Assembly (NCBI GenBank): GCA_038327685.1
Contig: JBBQLH010000042.1
Span: 1 to 36,034, forward strand
Reading direction: 5' to 3'
Length of the DNA stretch: 36,034 nucleotides
DNA from: DASQFQ01 sp038327685
Lineage (GTDB): Bacteria; Actinomycetota; Thermoleophilia; Solirubrobacterales; Solirubrobacteraceae
In this document: positions 24,324-33,200 of the stretch, in pieces
Numbering within the stretch: the stretch's first letter is position 1
Layout: every line of letters starts with the position of its first letter
Made by a program: the position numbers and the translations under genes
The notes under the pieces: generated by a model
Told to the model about the DNA's origin: nothing
The model's input: the letters and a program-made list of their open reading frames with translations, nothing else
Database searches by the model: none

Positions 24324-24628
24324 CAGCGTCTCCCTACCCCCGCCGTCCCCTGGCAAACGGCGCAAATACCCACGCCGCCCGCCGCGCAGCCGGTGCGCGC
24401 GGAAGCGCGGCTCGGCCACCTCGCCGGACCGTTGCACGCTCAGGTGGCCAAGGACGATGTCCGCCCCCCGCCCGACCGGAAGAACGCGTCGATTACCGAG
24501 GGCGGTCAGCGCGCGTTGCCGAACGCGATCGCGTCGAGCACACTGCGCATCGCAGCGTGGCCGATCGCCGCATGAGCCCGCTTCACCGTCTCTTCCCGGC
24601 CGTCCGCAACCGGCCCCGACTCCGACGC
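24324..24628. other. 305-bp intergenic stretch
   Basis: Upstream of the permease and downstream of the broken phosphodiesterase, both on the minus strand. It contains a 60-codon plus-strand frame at 24393-24575 (GTG or similar start) and a minus-strand piece reading HAAIGHAAMRSVLDAIAFGN that looks protein-like, but neither has a ribosome-binding site or recognisable family. It presumably holds the permease promoter; I see no clear -10/-35 pair. Confidence 0.4.
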
Positions 24629-25355
24629 TCAAGCCTGCGCGGCGCCCTGTGTGCCCTCTCCGGGCCGGCGCATCGTGATGCGGACCTCGTTGCGTCGAAT
24701 TCGATGAGGTTGTAGGACGGCGGCATCATGCCGCGCACGCGCAACGTCGAGACGGTGCCGGAATGCACCACCCGCGCGCGGCTGATGCTCCACACCTACG
24801 GCACGTGACGGGCCCGGAGAGCACCGCGTCCACCTCGAGCTCGCGCAGGATCGTCATGACGTCACCGGCGTCGCGGAGGTTGTTGACGTCACGGCCGGTC
24901 CCGGGCACCGCCAGGATGTGATGGTGGATCACGACGGTCCGTGGCCCAGCGGTCCAGCCGCGCAGCTCGGCGTCGAGCCGGCCGTAGTGCTCGCGCCCGA
25001 CCTCGCCTCGTCGAGATCGGGGGTGGTGGAGTCGATCGCGACCACCTTGGCGCGACCCTCGTCGACGGCCACCGTCGTGACGGAGTCACGCGCGCCGAAG
25101 ATGTCCTCGAAGTGCCGGTAGCCGACATTGCGAGCATCGTGGTTGCCCATCGTCGCGACCACATGCGGCAGGTCAGCCGGTCGAGAAACCGCTTGCACTC
25201 CTCGAACTCGCCGCGGTAGCCCTCCATGGTCAGATCGCCGGCGATCACCACCAGGTCCGGCGCCAGCTCGTCCGTCTCCTCGATCGCAGCGCTCAGCAGC
25301 TCGGGTCGGAACGGACCCTCTCCGAGTGGAGATCCGACATCTGGACGATCCTCAC
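24629..25355 (-). pseudogene. Cyclic-nucleotide-phosphodiesterase-type metallophosphoesterase, heavily frameshifted
   Basis: Pieces in all three frames line up in order: VRIVQMSDLH, GEGPFRPELLSAAIEE, DLVVIAGDLTMEGYRGEF, VVATMGNHDARNVGYRHFED, VVIHHHILAVPGTGRD with VNNLRDAGDVM, VDAVLSG, and VWSISRARVVHSGTVSTLRV to TGA 24629. This is a CpdA/Icc-like calcineurin-fold phosphoesterase of about 245 residues (DxH, GD, GNHD, and the HHH site all recognisable; the GHxH motif is corrupted to GPVT). Frame changes occur near 25333, 25175, 25012, 24815 and 24690, so at least five lesions exist in 730 bp. The gene is beyond rescue by one correction. Upstream, the IS481 element sits 34 bp away. Confidence 0.75.
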
Positions 25356-25382
25356 GAGGCCAGCACTGTCGAGTGTCGCCGA

Positions 25383-25388
25383 GCTAGG
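25383..25388. repeat. Target-site duplication GCTAGG, left copy
   Basis: Direct copy of 26449-26454, immediately outside the left inverted repeat of the IS481 element. Confidence 0.85.
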
Positions 25389-26448
25389 TGTCCTGCTCGC
25401 GGACTTAGTGAACGCGGCTGATGGGTGGTCGGCCGCCGACGGCTGAGTGCGGTCGCCTGCGGTTGTAGTAGCGGATGAAGGATGCCAGGGCGCGGTCGCG
25501 TCGGGTGCTGTCGGGCCAGACGCGGCCGTGGGCCCATTCGGTGTCCAGGGTGCCGAAGAAACGCTCGATCTTGCCGTTCCAGCGTGGCGTGTAGGGCGGG
25601 ATGAGGATGTGGCGGGCCCTGAGCTCGGTGAGGACATCGCGGAACTCGTGGCTGGTGGCGTAGCACTTCGCGTTGTCGCTCATGACCGCTTGGACGGGTC
25701 CGCAGCCCTGCGCGGTGAACCAGTCTGCGGCGCGTCGCAGCGTCCCTGAGACGGTGTGCTTGTTCTCGGCGCCGTGCAGCTCGCAGTAGGCCAGGCGGGT
25801 GTGGTCGTCGATGACACCGATCACCTTGACCGTGCCGGCCCGGCGGGTCTTGTGACGCTCGGCGCGCTCCCCCGTCGCTCAGTGCCCGGGCCGGTCGAAC
25901 TTCGGCAGCTCAAACGCGTCGATGTGCAACAACGCCCCCGCCTCGGTCCACTCATAGCGGCGCGTGCTCTGCCGCGGCTGGCTGCGTCGCTGGCGCGAGA
26001 CGCCGTGCCGAGCGAGCACCTTCCAGACCGTCGAGCGGTGCCGGCCGGTCAGGTAGGTCAACCGCATCGGCCCCCAATTCGTCTTCGCGCGCGCGGTCAG
26101 GATCGCCTGCTCGGCCTCGGCGCTCAGCGCCCACGGACACGAGCGCGGCCGCGAGCTGCGCGTCCGCAGACACGAAAGCGACGCCCGCTCATCCTCGCCG
26201 GCGGCCTTCCAGCGATGCCACCAGCGATGCGCCGTGGCCGGCGAAACAGCACTCTCAGCGGCTGCGGCTCTGAGCGAGCATCCACTCTCGATCAAACGAA
26301 CCAACTGCAAACGGCCCGCCAGTCCGAGCTTGCATCTACGGTCCTCCACGTCCGGCCTCCTTCGGATGGGTCAGTCGTCGCTGACCGCACCCTCCGTCGG
26401 GGGCCGGACGTCCCCCCTCAACCGTTCACTACGTCTACGGGCAGCTCA
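25389..26448 (-). mobile_element. IS481-family insertion sequence, complete, 1060 bp
   Basis: Terminal inverted repeats at 25389-25414 and 26423-26448 match at 20 of 26 positions, with the inner 9 bases TAGTGAACG identical. The 6-bp target duplication GCTAGG flanks both ends (25383-25388 and 26449-26454). One transposase gene fills the element. The exact duplication indicates a simple insertion with no later rearrangement at the ends. The target is the stop codon of the FUSC-type gene: the duplicated CCTAGC keeps that stop (TAG at 26450-26452) intact. Confidence 0.9.
25405..26349 (-). pseudogene. IS481-family transposase with an in-frame TGA stop
   Basis: The start is GTG 26349 with AAGGAGG about 7 nt upstream. 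314 codons encode an N-terminal helix-turn-helix (GRLQLVRLIESGCSLRAAAA...ATAHRWWHRWK), a second HTH-like part (YLTGRHRSTVWKVLARHG), and an rve/DDE integrase core: HIDAFELPKFDRPGH, VMSDNAKCY and NGKIERFFGTL give D, D and E, then the family ending RYYNRRRPHSAVGGRPP. A TGA at 25879-25881 interrupts the frame between the first catalytic Asp and VIGVIDDHTRLAY; sequence on both sides is in the same frame, so this is a point nonsense change (CGA or TGG to TGA fits). The stop TAA lies within the left inverted repeat. Unless TGA is read through, the element cannot move itself. Confidence 0.88.
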
Positions 26449-26454
26449 GCTAGG
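26449..26454. repeat. Target-site duplication GCTAGG, right copy
   Basis: Direct copy of 25383-25388, immediately outside the right inverted repeat; read on the minus strand it contains the TAG stop codon of the FUSC-type gene. Confidence 0.85.
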
Positions 26455-27603
26455 GCGACGTGTCCGGCGGCGTCGACTGGGTGCGGCTGGACGGGGTGTG
26501 GAGCGCTTCGGCCAGCATCTCCTCCGTGGATGCCGCGGCGAGTCCGGTGTCGTCGCGCGCGGCGGCCTGGGACGCCCGCACGAGGTCGACCGCGGTCGAG
26601 CGAACCTGCCCGGCGATCTCGGTGACCGTGAGGTCGGGTTGCGTGCCATCGCCTCGCTGGCGCGTGCCGCAGCCCGCAGGGCCAGGCTGCGCGGATCAGC
26701 GCGCGCACCCGGGTTGTCGAAGACGGCGGCCAGCGCCCAGGTCGCCTCCGCGAGATCGCCGACCGCGTCGGCGAGGTCGAGCACGTGCGCGCCGCCGCTG
26801 CGCGCGTAGCGCAGGGTGTCGCGCGCCAGCACGCGGGTGTTGCGCACCGCGAAGTCGAGGTGCCGGCTGATCTCCTCCTGGCGGTCCAGCGCGCCGCGCG
26901 CCGCGCGGCGCAGCGGGGCCGAGCGAGCCGTGTCGCGGCCGAGCGCCAGCGCGTCCCCGAGTGCCCGCACCGCGCCGTCGATGCTGCGCGCCTGCTCGAG
27001 CGCGCGCTCGGCCTGTTCGCGGTCGCCGGTCCTGAGTGCCGACGCCAGGTCCTGCAGCGTGCGACCGAGGCTACTGAAGACGGCGTTGGCAGCGAGACCG
27101 ACGTGCCGCAGGGGATCCGGTGGGAACAGGAGCGCGTGGACGGCGAAGGCGACCGCGCCTCCGATCAGGCCCTCGACGGGCCGGACTGGGAACAGACCGA
27201 GCGTCGAGGGCACCGTCGAGCCGATGATGATCGCGGACACGCCGGCCTCGGTCATCAGCAGCGACCCGCCGCCGACGAGGGCTGCCGCGGACATCGCCAT
27301 CACGACCATCAGGCCGACCTGCGGGGGGCCGCTGCCAAAGGCGCGCACGAGCAGGTCGGCGATCAGAACGCCGAGGACCACACCGCCCATCAGCTCAAGC
27401 GCGCGCTCGCGCTGTTGGCCGACCGCCGCGCCGAGACAGATGACCGCCGCGATCGGCGCGAAGCCCGTCTCCCGCTCGGAAAGCAGGAGCTTTGCCAGAT
27501 ACCACGCCGTTACGGCCGCCCCCGCCGTCTCCAGGATCGGCCACAGCATCGTTCGAAGCCGCCACAGACCGTGGCGGGAGCGCGGGGATGACGGAAGCGT
27601 CAT
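26450..27603 (-). pseudogene. FUSC/ArAE-type (aromatic acid exporter-like) membrane protein with a late frameshift
   Basis: From ATG 27603 (MTLPSSPRSRHGLWRLRTML) about six helices follow: ILETAGAAVTAWYLAKLLL, FAPIAAVICLGAAVGQQRER, ALELMGGVVLGVLIADLLV, VGLMVVMAMSAAALVGGG and LIGGAVAFAVHALLFPPDPL. A helical cytoplasmic domain (RTLQDLASAL..., LDFAVRNTRVLARDTL) comes next. This is the layout of the FUSC/DUF939 aromatic-acid-exporter-like family. At about 26648 a one-base change moves the frame: the natural ending is TQPDLTVTEIAGQVRSTAVD to TSP and TAG 26450-26452, about 383 residues in total. The lesion affects only the last 65 residues. The gene is bracketed by IS481 sequences: the complete element abuts its stop and the 3' end of a second IS481 copy overlaps its start codon. 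Confidence 0.8.
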
Positions 27604-27840
27604 GAGAGCAACGGTCTCCCGGGGAGGTTGTGAGCGCGGCTGATCGGGTCGGCTGCCGAGTGAGCTGTGGGGCCTGCGCTCGTTGTAGTAGCGCAGCCAG
27701 TCTGGCAGTGCGCAGTTGCGCGCGGTGCTGTTGCGGTAGCGCAGGCCTTTGGCCCATTCGCGTTCCATGGTCTGCTGAAAACGCTCGACTGTCCCGTTCC
27801 AGCGGGCGTGTCGGACGGTGTGATGATGTGGCGGATCTCA
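27600..27840 (-). pseudogene. 3' remnant of a second IS481-type transposase gene
   Basis: Minus-strand frames give RHARWNGTVERFQQTMEREW (the NGxxERF catalytic Glu region), then ALPDWLRYYNERRPHSSLGS and PISRAHNLPGRPLLS to TGA 27600-27602, with two frame changes. The ending is close to that of the element at 25405-26349 (RYYN-RRPHS--G-RPPISR-H) but the sequences differ, so this is another family member. About 75 residues survive and the other three-quarters is gone. Its TGA overlaps the FUSC ATG (ATGA). The inverted-repeat-like GAGGTTGTGAGCG near 27620-27635 corresponds to the inner part of an IS481 end. At about 27840 it runs into the poly-G/poly-C patch. Confidence 0.75.
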
Positions 27841-27879
27841 GGCCCAATCCGAAGCCGCCGCCGACATATTGCGCTTGGA

Positions 27880-28046
27880 CCCGGACCGGGGGGGGGGGGG
27901 GGGCCCCCCCCCCCGGGGGCCCGGCCCCCCCCGGGGGGGCACCCCCCGCGGGGGTGGTTTTTGTTGGGGGCGTAAACCCGCCCCAACCCTACGCCCCCGC
28001 CAAATTTTGGCGCTTGCCCCCGCCCCGGGGGGTCGGGTACCCCCAC
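27880..28046. other. Extreme homopolymer G/C patch, suspected sequence or assembly artefact
   Basis: A run of 16 G (27888-27903) is followed by 11 C (27904-27914), then GGGGG, CCCCCC-CC, GGGGGGG, CCCCCC and more runs of 4-7 G or C up to about 28046, broken only by short A/T-containing pieces (GGTTTTTGTTGGGGG; CAAATTTTGG). Nothing else in the window resembles it; ordinary codon-driven GC bias does not make such runs. It separates the truncated IS481 remnant from the dodecin region. 28047-28213 shows no gene and presumably holds the dodecin promoter. Confidence 0.7.
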
Positions 28047-28213
28047 CGCCGCGGGTCCCAGGCCGCCACGGTTGCGAACAGGCCGAGCGGGTTGTTTGTG
28101 TTCTCCGGCGTCGTGAACGTCGCCTCGTGGTGACCTCGGCGGATGCAAGCCCGGCGCCGACGTCCCCGCGCCGCATGTCATAGCGTGCCGCCCAGTCGAC
28201 CAAGGAGGAGACG

Positions 28214-28417
28214 GTGGCCGTTACCAAGATCATCGAGCTCGTGGGCTCGGGCACGAGCTCCGACGACGCGGTTCAGAACGCGCTCGAGGAGGCTCGCAAG
28301 ACGCTGCGCAACATCAAAGCCGTGGACGTAATCTCGACCGGCCTGCGCGGGGAGGACCTGACCGAATGGCGCGCGCACGTGCGCGTCGCGATCCTCATCG
28401 AACGCATCCAGGAGTAG
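28214..28417 (+). CDS. Dodecin-family small protein (flavin-free type likely)
   Basis: The 67-residue protein starts at GTG 28214 after a perfect AAGGAGG. The fold signature of dodecins is clear: a first strand VTKIIELVGSG, a helix DDAVQNALEEARKTLRNI, then two strands (KAVDVISTGLRG; WRAHVRVAILIERIQE). Dodecins form hollow 12-subunit spheres that store flavins, CoA or metal ions. In flavin-binding dodecins a Trp sits right after the helix (about position 36); here that place reads KAVDV, so flavin stacking in the usual way is unlikely and the protein is closer to the SecE2/calcium-dodecin branch. It stands alone on the plus strand and faces phaC across a hairpin terminator. Confidence 0.88.
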   Translation: MAVTKIIELVGSGTSSDDAVQNALEEARKTLRNIKAVDVISTGLRGEDLTEWRAHVRVAILIERIQE

Positions 28418-28430
28418 CCGGCTCAGCTCA

Positions 28431-28465
28431 GGAGGCGGCGCGGCGCGCGCCGCAGCGCCGCCTCC
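28431..28465. terminator. Bidirectional hairpin terminator between dodecin and phaC
   Basis: A perfect 11-bp stem, GGAGGCGGCGC (28431-28441) with its complement at 28455-28465, encloses a 13-nt loop that is itself self-complementary. It lies between the convergent stop codons of the dodecin gene (28417) and phaC (28493) and can serve both strands. Confidence 0.7.
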
Positions 28466-28492
28466 AGCTGCTTCAGGGCCTACGCGGCCGGG

Positions 28493-30235
28493 TCAGCCGT
28501 GGACGTATTCGCCGGGTCCATCGGCCAGCACGCGATGGCGGCGGCTGCCGATGCGTGGCGGCTTGGTGAGTGGACCGGCGCGATCGGCCATCCAGCGCGC
28601 CCAGTCTTCCCACCAGGACTCGTCCTGCTGGCTTGCGCCGTCGCGCCATTTCTGGGCGCTCGGCGGATTGGCGTCGGAGGTCAGCACCCACGACTTGGGG
28701 TTGGGCGGGTTCACGATCCCGGCGATGTGTCCGCCGCTGCTGAGCACGAAGCGCACGTCGCCGCCGAGGAGCCCTGTCGACTTGTAGGACGACGTCCATG
28801 GAACGATGTGGTCGCGCTCGGCCGCGACGATGTACGTGTCGGACATCACGGCGGCGAGGTCGAGCCGGCGGCCGGCGAGCTCCATGGTCCCGGCCGCGAG
28901 TTGGTTCTCGAGGTAGCACGACCGCAGGTAGAACGTGCACATCGCGGCCGGCAGGCGCGTGTTGTCGGCGTTCCACGCCAGCAGGTCGAACGCCGGCGGC
29001 TGCTCGCCCATCAGCCAGTTCGACGCCACATAGCTGAAGATCAGCTCGTTGGCGCGCAGCGCGTTGAAGGTGCCCGCCATGTCGGGACCGTCGAGATAGC
29101 CCTTCTTGGCGACCCGGCTTTCGACCTTGCGCACGGTTCCCTCGTCGACGAAAACGCCCAGTTGGCCGGGCTCGGTGTAGTCGAGCAACGTGTTGATGAG
29201 CGTCAGCGTCCCGATCGCTTTCTCGCCGCCTGCGGCCAGGTGGGCGGCGTTCATGGCGGCCAGCGCTCCGCCCAGGCAGACGGCGAGGACATCGACGGTG
29301 TCAGAGCGCGTGATCTCGCCGACGACATCGAGCGCGGCCTGGGTCCCGCGCACGAGATAGTCGTCCATCGTCAAGCCGGAGAGCGAGGCGTCCGGGTTGC
29401 TGTAGCTGATCGCGAACACCGTGCGCCCGTGCTGCACCGCCCACTCGATCAGGCTGCGTTCGGGCGCGAGGTCCATGACGTAGTACTTGTTGATCCATGG
29501 GGGACTTGCCAGCAGCGGGGTTGCGTGAACCTCGTCGGTCTGGGGCAGGTACTGCAGCAACTCCATGACGTCATTGCGGTAGACGACCTTGCTCGGCGTG
29601 ACCGCCATGTTCTCGCCGACCCGGAAGGTGCTGGCGTCGACCTGACGCGGCCGGCCGCCGTTGTGGAGGACGTCGTCGACGCAGTTGCGGGCGCCGGCCA
29701 CGACGCTGTGCCCGCCGGTGTCAAACGCCCGCTTGAGGGCAGCCGGGTTGGTCAGCAGAAGGTTCGTCGGCGCCAGCGCGTCGGCGAGCATGTCGACCGC
29801 GAATCCCGCCTTCACGCGCGTCGCGTCGTCCAGCTCTGCGGCCGCCAGCAGGTCCTCGGCGAGCCGCCGCAGCACCAGATAGGACTGGCGCAGGGCGAAG
29901 AAACCCGCGTTGTCCTCCCACGCTGGATCGGAGAAGCGCCCGTCCTCGGCGTCCGGGGGCACGGGGCCCGCGGCGCTGCGCCGAGCGGCGCGCGACGCGG
30001 CCGCCAGGCTCGCGCGGATCAGGTCAACAGCGCAGCCCAGGCCGGCCAACGCCGCGGGTGCGGGATGACGAGCCACGCCGGCGGCGGCCGCGGTCAGCGC
30101 CCGTCCGAACAGCGCAGGGTCCAGGTCCACGAGCGCCCCCGCCTCGGGCCCGAGGGCGGTCAGCGCGGCGAGGGCTCCCTCGACCGAGGACTCCGATCCA
30201 TTCGCAACTGGTTCCTTCAAGAGCGGGTCAGCCAC
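28493..30235 (-). CDS. phaC: Polyhydroxyalkanoate synthase (class I PhaC-like)
   Basis: The 580-residue alpha/beta-hydrolase has a PhaC N-terminal domain (about 90-260; FALRQSYLVLRRLAEDLL, PTNLLLTNPAALKRAFDTGG). Its catalytic domain carries AVCLGGALAA with nucleophile C320 (lipase-like box G/V-x-C-x-G), D475 in AAERDHIVPW and H503 in SSGGHIAGIVNPP. PWINKYYVMDLAPERSLIEW is a further PhaC hallmark. It polymerises (R)-3-hydroxyacyl-CoA into PHA granules in the cytoplasm. The start is GTG 30235, giving an 8-bp overlap (GTGGCTGA) with the carboxylase stop; the longer frame to 30334 is antisense-like. No phaA, phaB or phasin gene is in the window; the fused carboxylase and KAS III upstream are its operon partners. 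Confidence 0.93.
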   Translation of the reverse strand: MADPLLKEPVANGSESSVEGALAALTALGPEAGALVDLDPALFGRALTAAAAGVARHPAPAALAGLGCAVDLIRASLAAASRAARRSAAGPVPPDAEDGRFSDPAWEDNAGFFALRQSYLVLRRLAEDLLAAAELDDATRVKAGFAVDMLADALAPTNLLLTNPAALKRAFDTGGHSVVAGARNCVDDVLHNGGRPRQVDASTFRVGENMAVTPSKVVYRNDVMELLQYLPQTDEVHATPLLASPPWINKYYVMDLAPERSLIEWAVQHGRTVFAISYSNPDASLSGLTMDDYLVRGTQAALDVVGEITRSDTVDVLAVCLGGALAAMNAAHLAAGGEKAIGTLTLINTLLDYTEPGQLGVFVDEGTVRKVESRVAKKGYLDGPDMAGTFNALRANELIFSYVASNWLMGEQPPAFDLLAWNADNTRLPAAMCTFYLRSCYLENQLAAGTMELAGRRLDLAAVMSDTYIVAAERDHIVPWTSSYKSTGLLGGDVRFVLSSGGHIAGIVNPPNPKSWVLTSDANPPSAQKWRDGASQQDESWWEDWARWMADRAGPLTKPPRIGSRRHRVLADGPGEYVHG

Positions 30236-33200
30236 GGTCTGCCTCCTGTAGAGATGGCTCCAGCGTGTGCGCGATCCCCCGCTCGACGGCCTCGATGAGG
30301 TGGGGCCGGAGACGAGCGGCCGGGATGATGGCATCGATCGAACCGACCCGGAGCGCCCGCTCGACGGTGTGCACGCCGTCGAACTCGGCCGCCACCTCGC
30401 CGAGCTTGTCCGAGCGCACCGAAGCCCTCACGTCGGCCAGCTCGACCTGCAGCCGGGCTCGCTCGTCGCCCTCGGCGCCGTCCAGGCTGGCCTCGAGCTC
30501 GAGCACCCGCGGATCGGCGTCGGTGCGGGCGCTGACCTCGCGGACGAAGACCGTCGCGGCCGCCGGAGCACCGCCGATGACCGACGCGTATGAGCCCTCG
30601 ACGGCGATCACCTCCATATTGTCGTTGAGCGTGCCCGAGAAGACCACGAAGGCGCCTCCGTGGTAGCGCGAGACGACGCAGAAGACGATCGGGCCGTCGA
30701 AGTTGACGACCGCGCGGCCGATCTCGGCCCCGTACTCGAGCTGCAGCTTGCGCAGAGACTCCGGCGAGCCGTCGAAGCCCGAGAGGTTGGCCAGCATCAC
30801 CAGGGGCCGGTTGCCGCTGGCCGCGTTGACGGCGCGGGTCACCTTCTTCGACGACCGCGGAAACAGCGTCCCCGCCGTCCACTGGTCAGGTCCGTCTGCG
30901 GGCAGGAAGCCGCTGCGCCGCAGCGGCCGGGATTCGATGCCGAGCACGGTCACCGGATAGCCGCCCAGGTGGGCGTCGAACACGACGGCGCCCTCGGCGC
31001 CCGCCATCGCCGCCCAGCGCTCGAGTGGCCGGTGGTCCTGGTCGGCGACGGCTCGCATCACGGCGCGGATGTCAAAGGGCTTCTTGCGCTCGGGGTTCGT
31101 CTCCATCGAGAAGATGTCGCCCACGGTGGTGAAGTCGCTGTTCGGGGCGTTGTGCGGATAGCTGCGGACGTCGCGGTCGACCGGGTCGGTGCTCGCCGCG
31201 CGCCGGGGGAAGCGCTCGCCGGGCGCGACGTAGGTGTGCTCGTAGTGGGCGAAGAGGATCTCGCAGGCGGCCGCCAAGTCGGCCGCCCAGTACTGGGCCT
31301 GGCCATTGGGTCCCATGATCCGGTCGTAGCCGCCGATCCCGAAGTTGTCCTCGGCCGAGACGCCGCCCGAGTAGTCGAGGGCCTGCTTTCCGGTGAGCAC
31401 CATCGCGCTGTCGGGCGTCATCACGAGGATGCCGCGGGTGTGCAACAGCATCGTGGCTTCCGCGTTGAAGTAGGGCTGGGCGCCGACGTTGATCCCGGCG
31501 ACGACGACGTTGATCTCGCCCCGCGCCTGTGTGAACGTGATCAAGCGACGCAGCACGCGTGAGATCCAGTCCATGTTCTCCGTGCCGCTCTCCATCGAGA
31601 TCTTCGCCCCGGCCGACACCGCGAGCCACTCGACGGGTACCTGCATCTCCTCGGCGAGGTCGAGTGCCCGCATGATACGAACGCATTCGGGCTCGGCGAT
31701 CGCGCCGAGTGCCTTGGTCGGGTCGCCGAAGATCGCGACGCGCACCATGCCCTCGGGGTAGCGGTCGGTGACCGTGCGCACGACTCCGACGACGATCCCG
31801 GCGCTGTGGCCCCCGGCGGGACGCTCGACCGGCACCAGGCATCCGTCGCCGTCGAGGTCGTACTCGGTGAACGTCCCGCCCGCGCGAGTCAACTCGGGAA
31901 CAAGCTCGTACGGGTACACCGTCCCACGGCGTCTCGCCCGCAGCGCCTTCTGGGCGTAGTCGTCGAGAATCGGCAACGGCTCGGTCGGCGGCTCCGCGAC
32001 GGAGAGTGCGACCCCCACGCCGGGTTGATAGGAGAAGCCGTTGGCCATGTTGCGCAGCTCGCCGTCCGGCGGTGTGGGGACGCGCGCCTCGATCAACACC
32101 TCCTCCAGGCCCAACCCGGCGGTGGTCGGAGCCAGCGTCCGCGTGACCGCAAGCAGCTCGTCGAGCGGCACCTCTATGGACGGCCAGACGTAGAGGAGCA
32201 CGCGGTTTCCGTGCAGCCGCTTGTTGGGCGGGCGCTGCGCCTGCACGCGGCGGATGCCGTCGAGGCATGCCGCCAGGACGCGCTCGGGCTCGGGCAGCGC
32301 GGTGAGCCGGCCGGAGGCGTCGCGCACCGGCGTGAGGTCGCGAACCTCTGCCAGCGCCACGAGGCGCTCGTCGGACGGGTTCTCGCGGGCGGCGCAGAGG
32401 AAGAGGTGAACGTCCTCGACCGCCGGCACGCGCGTGACGTCGAAGTTGGCGAGCCGCCAGAGATGCAGGCGCCGCGCGATCATCGGGTGCAGCCCGCGGG
32501 TGACGCGCTCCTCTTCGAATGCCCCCTCGCCCGGACGGAACGTGAAGTGATGCACGTCGGCTCCGGCCCGACTGCTCCCGGCCACCGCCACCCTCTGCAC
32601 CGTCGGCGGCAGCTGCGCCCCGTTGACGGCTGCGCTGAGCTCGGCGGCCATGGTGTCGGCATCGGGCGGCGGCTCGCTCCAGTGAAGGTAGAAGTCGACG
32701 ACGGACTCCGGGGCGGGGGAATCGGATGCCAGCGCAGCGACGGACGCGGCGGCCGCGGGCAACTCCGAAGCCTCGGCGAGCGTGGCGATCAGCTGGACGC
32801 GCCGGTCGTCGAGCGAGTAACGGGCGGTGACGAACTCCCGTCCGTCGATGCGCGACGAGTGCATCTCCTCGAGCGCACGGATCTTATAGAAGCGGCGCGT
32901 GAGGAGCTCGAGGAGCGGCCCGTCGCCCTCCCGCCCGCCGACGCGCTCCGCCAGCAGCCTGGTGAGTGGCTGCGGGCTGGCGACGAGAGCCTCGATGCGC
33001 TCGGCGTGGTCGTGGGCATCGGGATGGTCGGCGAGATAGCGCAGCTGCTGCCGCGCGGCGGCGAGGACCCGCTCGCGGGCCTCGTCGATGACGGGTTGAT
33101 CGAAGACCCTGAAACGCACGCTGCGGGCGAGCTCGCCGATCACCGGGTGCCGCAGCTGCGCCGCCACGATGAGCCGGTCGAGCGTCTCGTGGAACTCGTC

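Noticed and set aside
25879..25881. Selenocysteine or recoded TGA in the IS481 transposase
   Set aside because: No hairpin of SECIS type is apparent just downstream, transposases of this family do not use selenocysteine, and other broken genes nearby favour a simple lesion.
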